From positions 39,856-103,855 of the forward strand of contig JBFLWJ010000011.1 of assembly GCA_040757835.1 (NCBI GenBank): a stretch of DNA of 64,000 nucleotides, given 5' to 3'. Source of the stretch: Actinomycetota bacterium (GTDB lineage Bacteria; Actinomycetota; Geothermincolia; Geothermincolales; RBG-13-55-18). A program made the position numbers and the translations under genes. The notes under the pieces were generated by a model. That model worked only from the letters and a program-made list of their open reading frames with translations, was not told where the DNA came from and did no database searches. Shown one piece after another: positions 25,829 to 33,946 of this stretch. Every line of letters begins with the position of its first letter. The stretch's first letter is position 1.

Positions 25829-26839
25829 GTGGATACGAACGGCGGCAAGCTGCTTGAGGTCAAGGACTTGAAGACCTATTTCCACACCCAGGAGGGAGTG
25901 GTCAAGGCGGTGGACGGCGTCTCCTTCGACCTGCACCGGGGCGAGGCCCTGGCCGTGGTGGGGGAGTCGGGGTGCGGAAAGTCCGTCACCGCCCTCTCCA
26001 TCCTGAACCTCGTCCCCGACCCGCCCGGAAAGATCGAGCAGGGGGAGGTCATCTTCGAGGGCAGGAACCTGCTGGAGATGGAGGACAAGGAGATCCGCCA
26101 GGTACGCGGCAACAACATCGGCATGATCTTCCAGGACCCCATGACCTTCCTCAACCCGGTGTTCACCATCGGCAACCAGATCAGGGAGCCCATCATGGTC
26201 CACCTGGGCCTGGACCGCAAGCAGGCGAAACAGCGCGCCATCGAGCTACTGGAGATGGTGGAGATCCCCCAGGCCGAGAAGCGCTACAAGATGTACCCGC
26301 ACGAGTTCTCGGGCGGCATGCGCCAGCGGGCCATGATCGCCATGGCCCTCTCCTGCGAGCCCAAGATGCTCATCGCGGACGAGCCCTCCACCGCCCTGGA
26401 CGTGACCATCCAGGCCCAGATCATGGAGCTCATCGGGCGGCTGCGCATGGAGAAGAACCTCGCGGTGATGCTCATCACCCACGACCTGGGGGTGGTCGCC
26501 GGGGTGGCGGAGACGGTGCTGGTCATGTACGCCGGCAAGGTTGTGGAGTACGCGAAGATAGACCGCATCTATTACAATTCGCGCCACCCCTACGCCTGGA
26601 GCCTGATGCGCTCCGTGCCCCGCCTCGACGAGAAGAGGGACCGCCTGATGACCATCGGGGGCTCGCCGCCCAGCCTCATCAACCTGCCGCCGGCATGCAG
26701 CTTCGCGCCGCGCTGCCCCTTCGCCGAGGAAATCTGCGACAACGAGGAGCCCCCCCTGGTGGAGGCGGAGCCGGACCACTTCTCCGCCTGCCATTTCGCC
26801 ATGGACTTCGAGCAGCACGGGCGGGAGGTGGCGAAGTGA
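25829..26839 (+). CDS. Oligopeptide/dipeptide ABC ATPase, DppD/OppD-type
   Basis: 336 residues. Walker [18 protein letters not shown], signature [16 protein letters not shown], Walker [21 protein letters not shown]-loop LITHDLGVV. The C-terminal oligopeptide-type extension holds [14 protein letters not shown] and CHFAMD, four cysteines that in some members bind an iron-sulfur cluster. It starts at GTG 25829 and overlaps the next ATPase gene by four bases. Confidence 0.93.
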   Translation: MDTNGGKLLEVKDLKTYFHTQEGVVKAVDGVSFDLHRGEALAVVGESGCGKSVTALSILNLVPDPPGKIEQGEVIFEGRNLLEMEDKEIRQVRGNNIGMIFQDPMTFLNPVFTIGNQIREPIMVHLGLDRKQAKQRAIELLEMVEIPQAEKRYKMYPHEFSGGMRQRAMIAMALSCEPKMLIADEPSTALDVTIQAQIMELIGRLRMEKNLAVMLITHDLGVVAGVAETVLVMYAGKVVEYAKIDRIYYNSRHPYAWSLMRSVPRLDEKRDRLMTIGGSPPSLINLPPACSFAPRCPFAEEICDNEEPPLVEAEPDHFSACHFAMDFEQHGREVAK

Positions 26840-27819
26840 CGGAGACACTTGTCGAGGCGCGCGGGCTGGTCAAGCATTTCCCGGTGGGAAAGGGCATCAT
26901 ACTCTCGAAGCTTGGGGGGACGGTAAAGGCGGTGGACGGGGTCTCCCTGGACGTGAAGGAGGGGACCACCCTGGGGCTGGTCGGGGAATCGGGGTGCGGG
27001 AAGTCCACCATGGCCAGGCTCATGCTCCGCCTCATCCCGGCGGACCAGGGAGAGGTCATCTTCGGTGGCCGGGACATCCTCAAGCTCAAACGCAAGGACA
27101 TGCAGGCGGTGCGCCGGTCCATGCAGATCATCTTCCAGGACCCCTACGCCTCCCTCAACCCCCGCATGAGCGTGGGCGCCATCATCATGGAGCCCATGAT
27201 AATCCATGGGGAGGGGACCAAGGAGGAGAGGGTGAACCGTGCCAAGGAACTACTGGACGTGGTGGGGCTGCAGCCGGAGCACCTCTTCCGCTATCCCCAC
27301 GAGTTCTCCGGTGGGCAGAGGCAGCGCATCGGGGTAGCAAGAGCTTTGGCTCTCAATCCAAGCCTGATCATCTGCGACGAGCCCGTTTCAGCCCTGGATG
27401 TCTCCATCCAGGCCCAGATACTCAACCTGCTCAAGGAGCTGCAGGAGGACTTCCAACTCACCTATATCTTCATCGCCCACGACCTCTCGGTGGTGCGGCA
27501 CATCAGCGAGGAGGTGGCGGTGATGTACCTGGGCAAGATCGCGGAGAGGGCCGAACACGACCTCCTCTATAGCAGCCCCAAACACCCCTACACCGTGGCC
27601 CTGATGTCGGCGGTGCCCCTGCCCGATCCGGTGAAGGAGAGGGAGAGGAAGCGCATCATCCTCGAGGGCGACGTGCCCAGCCCCATCGATCCCCCCACCG
27701 GCTGCCGCTTCCACACCCGGTGCTGGAAAAAGCAGGACATCTGCTCCGAGCAGGAGCCGCCCCTGGAGGAGAAGTCACCCGGCCACCTCGCCGCCTGCTT
27801 CTTTCCGGAGAACGCATAA
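26836..27819 (+). CDS. Oligopeptide/dipeptide ABC ATPase, DppF/OppF-type
   Basis: 327 residues. Walker [18 protein letters not shown], signature [16 protein letters not shown], Walker [18 protein letters not shown]-loop FIAHDLSVV. The C-terminal extension has [14 protein letters not shown] and CFFPE. It starts at GTG 26836, overlapping the previous stop (GTGA), with GGGAGG upstream; the frame is open much further upstream only because it runs as an antiphase shadow of the DppD gene. Last gene of the transporter operon. Confidence 0.93.
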   Translation: MTETLVEARGLVKHFPVGKGIILSKLGGTVKAVDGVSLDVKEGTTLGLVGESGCGKSTMARLMLRLIPADQGEVIFGGRDILKLKRKDMQAVRRSMQIIFQDPYASLNPRMSVGAIIMEPMIIHGEGTKEERVNRAKELLDVVGLQPEHLFRYPHEFSGGQRQRIGVARALALNPSLIICDEPVSALDVSIQAQILNLLKELQEDFQLTYIFIAHDLSVVRHISEEVAVMYLGKIAERAEHDLLYSSPKHPYTVALMSAVPLPDPVKERERKRIILEGDVPSPIDPPTGCRFHTRCWKKQDICSEQEPPLEEKSPGHLAACFFPENA

Positions 27820-28008
27820 CGGCAGATGTTGCGCAGGAAGCTCCTTCCATCGGAACGCGCGCCAGGCCTGAGACAAGTTCTATGAAGTCAATCGTAGAAA
27901 TCCTCGCGCTGGCCTGAACTTGTCCAGGCGACTGGCACCGTACCGCCGCCCTCCGGGCGTCGCCGCGCTTCCGCGCTGCAAACCACGAAGCTTAGTTCGC
28001 TGAATATA
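27820..28008. other. Intergenic stretch after the peptide transporter operon
   Basis: No gene seen. It contains a separated inverted repeat, GACAAGTTC at 27872 and GAACTTGTC at 27916, with a 35-base loop, of unclear meaning, and then runs into the dispersed repeat. Confidence 0.4.
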
Positions 28009-28134
28009 GGGGTCCAGGTCTTGGATTTTGGGTACCCCGGTATGTTGACGGCTTTCACCTGATTAACGCCTCTGTATACTACACTTTTGCAATATATACC
28101 ATAATATGGAATCCAAGATCCAAGACCTGAATCC
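28009..28134. repeat. 125-bp inverted-repeat element, copy 3 (diverged)
   Basis: Ends GGGGTCCAGGTCTTGGATTT and GATCCAAGACCTGAATCC match the ends of copies 1 and 2. CCCCGGTATGTTGACGG and ACCATAATATGGAATCC also align, but the centre is replaced. Same orientation as copy 1. It abuts the stop codon of the MFS gene. Confidence 0.75.
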
Positions 28135-29363
28135 TAGCCGCCCAGCTCTTCTTTCAGCTCGGGGAGGTTACGGGTGAGGGGGAAGCACAGCAAGGCCAGG
28201 ACGAACCCGATGGCGCTGAGCCAGATGCCGATGGTGGTGATGCTGGTCCTCTCGGCGAAGTAACCCACCACCAGGTATCCCAGGGGCATGGGCAGCAGCA
28301 CCATGGCGTCCATGATCGCGAACACCCGTCCCCGGTAGGCAGAGGGCACCACGCGCTGCCGCAGGTACTCGTAGGTGGTGAAGCCAAAGCCGTCCACTAT
28401 CCCCATGACCAGGCACACCAGCAGGGCCAGGACGAGCGTACCGCTGCCCGAGAGCAGCAACATGCACACCGCGTATCCCAGGAAGCTCACGAAGACCAGG
28501 TTCAGAGGCTTTAAACGTCCGAGGAGGCGGTAGGTGAAGATGCTGCCCAGGGCCAGCCCCGCCCCCAGGCTGGCACTGACCAGGGTATAGTAATTCACCT
28601 GCCCCAGTTTGTCCTCGCAGAAGAGAGGGAGGAAGACCTCGAAGGCCCCGAAGATGGGCATGAACATCACGTGCATGAGGGTGAGACTGCGCATATGGCG
28701 GTCCCTCCAGATGATCCTGAGGGCTTCCCTGAAGCCGCCGGGCACGTGCTCGCGGCCCCCTGGCGTTGCCGCCTTCCGCTCGACGCGGTCCCTCCTCAGC
28801 GCCAGGCAACCGAGCCCGGCCACGGCTATCAGGGCGGCGGAGACGAAGAAGATGTCGGCCTTTCCCATGGCCTTGATGAGGAAGTAGGCCGCGAGGGTGC
28901 TCACCAGGAAATCTACGGAGCGTAAAAATGAATACGCGGAGTTGGCCCTGGCCAGCTGGGTTATATCCACCAGCTCGGGGATGAGCGCGGAGATGCTGTT
29001 GGCGATGACCACCCCGTAGAGGGAGGCGGTGAAGGCGATGATGTAGATGAGCCATGCGGCGTGCACGAAAGGCAGGACGAACAGGAAGGCCGCATAGAGG
29101 AGGTTGCCCACGATGAGCAGGTCCCGGCGGGAGAACCTGTCCACGATGGCCCCCGCGAAGGGCCCGGCGATGGTGAAGGGCGCGAAACCCAGCAGCAGGG
29201 AGATGCTCATGGAGAAGGCGGAGCCGGTGCGCTCCAGCACGAATAGCGGCAACCCCACGAAGTAGATGCCACGGGCGATGTAGCCGATGCTCTGCGTGGT
29301 CAGCAGGACCATCAGCTGGCGGTTGGCCCTCAAGGGAGCTTTGGCGGCGGCGGTCGCGCTCAT
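28134..29363 (-). CDS. MFS transporter
   Basis: 409 residues with about 12 hydrophobic segments. The loop motif AGAIVDRFSRRDLLIVGNLL between helices 2 and 3 is the major-facilitator signature (G-x3-D-R-x-x-R-R). RFSRRD and a central basic loop (LRRDRVERKAATPGGREH) separate the two six-helix halves. It is similar in plan to the MFS_3 / enterobactin-exporter type; no substrate can be assigned. It starts one base after the Memo-family gene ends, so they are co-transcribed. The stop codon is at the edge of a dispersed repeat. Confidence 0.88.
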   Translation of the reverse strand: MSATAAAKAPLRANRQLMVLLTTQSIGYIARGIYFVGLPLFVLERTGSAFSMSISLLLGFAPFTIAGPFAGAIVDRFSRRDLLIVGNLLYAAFLFVLPFVHAAWLIYIIAFTASLYGVVIANSISALIPELVDITQLARANSAYSFLRSVDFLVSTLAAYFLIKAMGKADIFFVSAALIAVAGLGCLALRRDRVERKAATPGGREHVPGGFREALRIIWRDRHMRSLTLMHVMFMPIFGAFEVFLPLFCEDKLGQVNYYTLVSASLGAGLALGSIFTYRLLGRLKPLNLVFVSFLGYAVCMLLLSGSGTLVLALLVCLVMGIVDGFGFTTYEYLRQRVVPSAYRGRVFAIMDAMVLLPMPLGYLVVGYFAERTSITTIGIWLSAIGFVLALLCFPLTRNLPELKEELGG

Positions 29364-29364
29364 G

Positions 29365-30597
29365 CTAACGGGGGAAGACCATGGCGGCGAAGGTCACGGC
29401 CGAGCCCTCGCCGGCGTCGAACCAGTGCCCGTAGTCGATGAGTTCTCCCCGCCTGCCGTCCAGGGCCTTGACGAGGGTATAGATGGGGGAGAGCCCGCAT
29501 ATGTGCCGCGCGTCCTTCTCGGCCGCGACGTAGGAATAGAAACCATCGGCGTCCCCTTCCTCCACCTCAGCCAGCATCTCCTTGTCCTTGCCGGTGGTGG
29601 AGGATAGCAGCACGGCGTCCAGCGGCATGAGGCTGCCGAAACGGGCCCCCACGTGGGCCAGGTCGGCGGAGGCCATCAGAAGCACGCCTCCCTCCATGGC
29701 CGAGAGCAGCCCCTTGAGGGCGGCGATGAACGCGCCCACCTGCGGGTCCTCCGCGGGTGAGCGGCCGTCCGCCAGGAAGGGATGGAAGGAGTTGCAGGTG
29801 ATGGGGAGCAGGCGGAAGCGGTCCGCCCCGCCGAAGACCATGCTCAGCAGGGGGAGCTGCATCTCGATGGAATGCTCGGAGCGGTGGGACAGCTCGTCCC
29901 CCAGGCCGTCCATGCCCGCCGCGCGCGCGATGCCCTCGGCCAGGCCGGCATCGGTCTCCACCATGCCGAAGGGGGTGAGGTAGTTCTTGCGCGTGAGGGC
30001 GAAGGGGCCCTGCATCTCGCCGTGGCAGGTGCCGAGGATGACCACCAGGGGGCGCTGGTCCCGGTCGGCGGCCGCTGCCAGGGCCGCGTACAGCCTGCCG
30101 TAGCACTGGCGGCCACGCTCCAGGTCGATGTGGGGCGCGATGACGCCGAGGGGCATACCGCTCAGCTCGCGCGGCTCCCCCGCCTCCTCCAGCATGGCGC
30201 GCAGATGCTGCACCAGCTCGCGCGGGTCGGCGGCGTAACCGCTCCCCGCGCTGGTCATGGGGCGGTTGGGGAGGGTGAGGTACTCCTCGTCCAGCCGCCT
30301 CTTGTAGTCGCGGAAAGCGGCCGAGTCCAGGAGCAGCTTGCCCTCGAGTTCGGCGATGATGGCGGCCACCTGGTCGCTGGTGATGATATCGCCGAAGCGG
30401 CGCACGTAAGCCGCCTGCAGGTCACGCAGCGAACGGGTGCCGTCGCACAGGGAGGCGACGTAATAGATGGGGGGCGGCAATGCCACCATGCCCCTGATAT
30501 ATCCCTCGGGGTCTCGCAGGACGATCATGTCCCGTCCCTGCTGTTTGGCGGGAAATGCTTCCAGGCGCCGCAATAAAGGGAATTCGGATGCTTCCAT
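29365..30597 (-). CDS. Memo-family (AmmeMemoRadiSam protein B) protein with N-terminal PqqD-like part
   Basis: 410 residues. Residues about 130-410 are the Memo fold: VIAPHIDLERG, LGTCHGEMQGPFALTRKNYL, HRSEHSIEMQLPLL and ASADLAHVGARFG hold the metal-type His residues of the family (related to extradiol dioxygenases). The first 115 residues read like a PqqD-type winged helix (PPPIYYVASLCDGTRSLRDL, then YVRRFGD). In other genomes Memo proteins go with AMMECR1 and a radical SAM enzyme; neither is adjacent here. There is no strong ribosome site at ATG 30597. It sits between a HEAT protein gene and an MFS gene, all on one strand. Confidence 0.82.
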   Translation of the reverse strand: MEASEFPLLRRLEAFPAKQQGRDMIVLRDPEGYIRGMVALPPPIYYVASLCDGTRSLRDLQAAYVRRFGDIITSDQVAAIIAELEGKLLLDSAAFRDYKRRLDEEYLTLPNRPMTSAGSGYAADPRELVQHLRAMLEEAGEPRELSGMPLGVIAPHIDLERGRQCYGRLYAALAAAADRDQRPLVVILGTCHGEMQGPFALTRKNYLTPFGMVETDAGLAEGIARAAGMDGLGDELSHRSEHSIEMQLPLLSMVFGGADRFRLLPITCNSFHPFLADGRSPAEDPQVGAFIAALKGLLSAMEGGVLLMASADLAHVGARFGSLMPLDAVLLSSTTGKDKEMLAEVEEGDADGFYSYVAAEKDARHICGLSPIYTLVKALDGRRGELIDYGHWFDAGEGSAVTFAAMVFPR

Positions 30598-30608
30598 GGG
30601 AGGTTAAC

Positions 30609-30881
30609 CTATTTCCAGTCGGTGCGTTTCTTCGACTCCCGCTCGATCCCCACATCCAGGGCCAGCCACGCCTTGGCCCGGATGAGGTCTCTGGTGGACG
30701 CGTCGGCCACCAGCGTCATCATCGCCTCGATGCCCCGGGGGTCGCCGATGCGGGTCAAGGCCTCGATGGCCTCGAAGACGACGTTTTCGTCCTCGTCGTA
30801 GAGGAACTCGACGATGCCGTCTATGTCGCGTTCCCGCTCCATTTTCTTGATGTCGCGTTTGCCCAATCCGAATTTTGGCAT
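30609..30881 (-). CDS. Small HEAT-repeat protein
   Basis: 90 residues. IDGIVEFLYDEDENVVFEAI followed by EALTRIGDPRGIEAMMTLV is a HEAT/PBS-lyase-type helical pair, with a second partial unit after it. Such short proteins act as protein-binding scaffolds. It lies 11 bases upstream of the Memo gene in the same operon. Function unknown. Confidence 0.75.
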   Translation of the reverse strand: MPKFGLGKRDIKKMERERDIDGIVEFLYDEDENVVFEAIEALTRIGDPRGIEAMMTLVADASTRDLIRAKAWLALDVGIERESKKRTDWK

Positions 30882-31000
30882 ATTATCACCGCATCCAATT
30901 CTAACGAGTTTTTCGCTGCCTCGCTACCGTGCGAACAGGCTTTCGAGTAGATCTTCTATTGACGCAACGGTCCGCGCACATCAGGCCGCGTTGCCTCTTC

Positions 31001-32398
31001 TCAACCCCCCGCCTTTATGCCGGAGAGGCGGTAGAGGTCCACCAGGACCTTGCCCATCTTCTCGGGAGTGCTCAGGGCTATGGCCCCTCCCTTCTGGGCG
31101 TCCGCTATCTCCTGCACCAGGGCGCAGGGGGTGATGAGGCAGATGAAGACCGGCTTGCCGTGGCGGCGCCCGATCTCGGCATATTCCCGGGCGGGAAAGG
31201 CCGGCCCCGCCCCGCCGCCGGTGACGAAGACCGCCACGGCGCAGTGGATGTCGTCCTGGGCCAGGGCCAGGTCGGTGGCCCGCAGATAGAGGTCTGTGTC
31301 GGTCCAGGCGAAGGCGAACATGTCCAGGGGGTTGGCGGCGACGGAGTGCTCGGGGAGGAACTCGGCTATGGCCGCGGCGATCTCCGGCCTCAAGGGAGGG
31401 AAGCGCAGCCCTCCCCGCTCGCAGATGTCGCAGATGGCCACCACCGGGCCGGCGGAATGGGTGGAGATGAAGACCCCGGGGCCCGCTAACTCGCCGCCCA
31501 GGGAGATGGCCTTGGCGGCGGCGGCCATCTCGGAGCTGGAGCGCACCTGCAGCAGCCCCGCCTGGCGGAAGGCGCCCTCGTAGACGGCCTCGGAGCTGGC
31601 CACCGACCCGGTATGGGAGAGGGCGGCCCGCGAGGAGCTCTCGGTATAGCCGCGCGTGTAGACCAGGATAGGCTTCGTGCGCGAGGCTTCCCGCGCCCTG
31701 GCCAGGAAGGCGGCGCCGTCGTCCAGGCCCTCGATGAAGAGGCAGATGACGCCGGTGTCGGGGTCCGCGGCGAGGTATTCCAGCATGTCCGCGAACTCCA
31801 CGTTGGCGCGGTTGCCGATGCTCACGAACTTCGCCAGGCCCACCTGCTCGTCCATGATCTCGTTGAGGATGCTGTTGCCCATGCCGCCGCTTTGGCTGAC
31901 CACCGAGACGTTTCCGCGCGGGAACCAGACCAGGGGGCTGGCGAAGGTGGCGTTTAGCCCGGCGTGCATGTTTACCACCCCGATGCAATTGGGGCCGATG
32001 AGTTTCATGTCCCCCGCGTCCGCGATCTCGATCAGTTCCCGCTGCAGGCGCCCGCCCTCGGGACCCGTCTCGCGGAAGCCGCCGGCGAAGATGACCCCCG
32101 CTTTCCCCCCCATCTCCACCGCCTCGCGCACGGAGGGGACGACCTGCCTCTCCGGGATGGCGTAGACGAAGAGGTCGACCCCGTGGGGCAGCTCCGATAT
32201 GGAGCGGTAGGCGCGCAGCCCCTGGATGCTCTCCCCGGCCCTGGGATTGACGGGATAGACCTCGCCCCGGAACCCGGCCGAGGTGACGGCGGTCAGGGAA
32301 TGGAACCCCAGCTTGAAGGGATTGTCCGTCGCTCCCACCACGGCTATGCTGCGGGGCTCGAAGAGCGGGCGGAAGCGCTCCAGCACTTCTGAGGACAT
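31001..32398 (-). CDS. ADP/NDP-forming acyl-CoA synthetase, alpha-type subunit
   Basis: 465 residues, the size of stand-alone alpha subunits. CoA-binding Rossmann part SIAVVGATDNPFKLGF; KLIGPNCIGVVN; succinyl-CoA ligase-like VSVVSQSGGMGNSIL; and RAALSHTGSVASSEA, whose His corresponds to the phosphorylated His. It would convert acyl-CoA, ADP and phosphate to acid, ATP and CoA, a typical energy-conserving step of anaerobic fermenters. The ATP-grasp beta subunit needed for the reaction is neither fused nor adjacent, so it must be encoded elsewhere. ATG 32398 follows GGAGCGGTG; the longer open frame upstream is not coding-like. Confidence 0.85.
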   Translation of the reverse strand: MSSEVLERFRPLFEPRSIAVVGATDNPFKLGFHSLTAVTSAGFRGEVYPVNPRAGESIQGLRAYRSISELPHGVDLFVYAIPERQVVPSVREAVEMGGKAGVIFAGGFRETGPEGGRLQRELIEIADAGDMKLIGPNCIGVVNMHAGLNATFASPLVWFPRGNVSVVSQSGGMGNSILNEIMDEQVGLAKFVSIGNRANVEFADMLEYLAADPDTGVICLFIEGLDDGAAFLARAREASRTKPILVYTRGYTESSSRAALSHTGSVASSEAVYEGAFRQAGLLQVRSSSEMAAAAKAISLGGELAGPGVFISTHSAGPVVAICDICERGGLRFPPLRPEIAAAIAEFLPEHSVAANPLDMFAFAWTDTDLYLRATDLALAQDDIHCAVAVFVTGGGAGPAFPAREYAEIGRRHGKPVFICLITPCALVQEIADAQKGGAIALSTPEKMGKVLVDLYRLSGIKAGG

Positions 32399-32594
32399 AT
32401 ATATCACCGCTCCGGATCGCGTTTTTCGGGGCCGCGATGTGCCGTGACCCCGCGCTCGTACAAGGCCCCTCCATACTATCACCAAAGAGAGCGGTCTGTT
32501 GCCCCCCGGTGTAATCGGTGACGTGGCGTGCGGCCCGGTTGACGTCCGTGCCGACATCACCGCACGAGCGGCCGCTGCGCGCCGACGATAGTGC

Positions 32595-32620
32595 GGGCCT
32601 CCGGACGGATCCGGAGGCCC
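32595..32620. other. Perfect hairpin in intergenic gap
   Basis: GGGCCTCCGGA and TCCGGAGGCCC, 11-base perfect arms with a 4-base loop, in the 358-base gap 32399-32756. There is no T-tract on either strand immediately after it; role unknown. Confidence 0.6.
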
Positions 32621-32686
32621 AAAAGCCGACTGCCGAGAACCTTGAGTTCTCCCTCTATATATACCACGAAGTACCCTCCATGAAAC

Positions 32687-32729
32687 CCCCGAAAAAGGAA
32701 AAACCCGCCTGCGTTGTGCAAGCGGGTTT
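32687..32729 (-). terminator. Terminator of the helical-repeat protein gene
   Basis: Read on the minus strand: AAACCCGC, 13-base loop, GCGGGTTT, then TTCCTTTTTC. A classical stem followed by a T-rich run, 28 bases after the stop at 32757. Confidence 0.75.
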
Positions 32730-32756
32730 ACCATCCGAAACTGGCTTTCCGGCCCC

Positions 32757-33146
32757 CTATTCGTCGCTGGGGGACAGGAGATTGGGGCGGTAGGTGGCCT
32801 TGCGCATCTTGTTGAAGACCACGTTCACGGAGCGCGAGAATACGTTGGGGTCGGTGTTCTCGATGAGCTGGGTCACGAAGCGCTGGTTGCTGTTCATGGC
32901 CTTGGCGATGGCGGCCGCGTCCAGGTTGCGCATGAGCTTGGCGATGAAGTCGGGGTTGCTGCTCATGACCTCCGCCAGGACCGCGGGGTCGAGATGGTTC
33001 ATGGTCTGGATCAGCAGGTCCTTGTTGTCGTTGACGGCACCGGCAACGACCTTGGGATCCACGGCTGACATCATGCCCGAGATAAGGTCCTTGTTGTTGG
33101 CCAGCTTACCGGCCATGGCGCCCAGTTTGCGTTGCAGCTCGCTCAT
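32757..33146 (-). CDS. Small all-helical protein of about 23-residue repeats
   Basis: 129 residues, no named family. It consists of about four consecutive units starting [VL]D or TD: VDPKVVAGAVNDNKDL, LDPAVLAEVMSSNPDF, LDAAAIAKAMNSNQRF and TDPNVFSRSVN, each about 23 residues. Each reads as two short helices (DP..VA..M, N..F...L) with a conserved Asn between. No signal peptide or membrane span. It probably folds as a small alpha solenoid that binds another protein. It stands alone and has its own terminator. SELQRK follows the ATG at 33146. Confidence 0.7.
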   Translation of the reverse strand: MSELQRKLGAMAGKLANNKDLISGMMSAVDPKVVAGAVNDNKDLLIQTMNHLDPAVLAEVMSSNPDFIAKLMRNLDAAAIAKAMNSNQRFVTQLIENTDPNVFSRSVNVVFNKMRKATYRPNLLSPSDE

Positions 33147-33655
33147 TGTTACCCCCTTGGTAATCAGTATTGACTAACCGGTTCTTGCAGATAACGTAAC
33201 CTCATACATATTCTACAATAAAATACGCTATGATTTGAACCGCTATTTAGCTGGCAATATGAAATCAGCCACTAATAATGACCAAACTGGACTACCTACT
33301 AGCTGTAATTATGGATGCGTTTGATACTGCGGTTTCCTCCCTGTGGATGCTCCCGGAACGTGCAGGTGGCGTTCCCTGGCCTGCCTTTCGGTGGAAGCCC
33401 ACGGCGCCGTCGGGGAACGCGGAGCGGCGTGGCGGCCTGCCCCCTCTGATTGCGGTAGCGGATCCCGCTCGGGCCCGGCGATCATGCCGGGCAACGCCAG
33501 GTTATCCGAGAGCGGACCGCATGTGATCCGGTTTGGGCCGCGAGGACCGTCCGGAGGGGGCACCATCAGAATTAAGGATGTTCACGTTTATGCCCCATGG
33601 CGGCGGGAATAATGTGCAATTGAGGCAAGGGCGCCCGAGGAAGAAGGAGATAGGT
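33147..33655. other. Intergenic stretch with AT-rich core
   Basis: 509 bases without a supported gene. 33160-33330 is markedly AT-rich for this genome and probably carries the promoter of the minus-strand repeat protein. The right half is GC-rich, with no recognised element. Confidence 0.4.
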
Positions 33656-33946
33656 ATGTACGAGGAGCACTTGGAGATCGTGGAGGGTGAAGAAGGTGGG
33701 CACGAGCTGGTCCTCTTCGCTCTTTCCACCTGCGGCTGGTGCCGCAAGGCAAGGTCTTTCCTGGACGAGAACAAGCTGAAGTACCGCTACGTGTACGTCG
33801 ACCTCCTGGAGGGTGACGCCCAGAAGGAGGTGTTCGAGGAGGTCAAGACGCGCAACCCGCGCAAGACGTTCCCGACCCTTATCGTGGACGGCGAGGAAGT
33901 GATCGCGGGCTTCAACGAGGACAAGTACAAGGAGTCGCTTCTTTGA
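33656..33946 (+). CDS. Glutaredoxin-family protein
   Basis: 96 residues with the thioredoxin-fold active site STCGWCRKARSFL near residues 22-34 and the cis-proline segment KTFPTLIVDGEEVIAGFNED. The CGWC motif (both cysteines present) suggests a dithiol reductase or a low-redox-potential electron carrier. ATG 33656 follows AAGAAGGAGA; the longer frame from 33533 is not coding. Its stop overlaps the start of the ferredoxin-thioredoxin reductase gene by four bases, so it is the likely thioredoxin-like partner of that enzyme. Confidence 0.9.
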   Translation: MYEEHLEIVEGEEGGHELVLFALSTCGWCRKARSFLDENKLKYRYVYVDLLEGDAQKEVFEEVKTRNPRKTFPTLIVDGEEVIAGFNEDKYKESLL

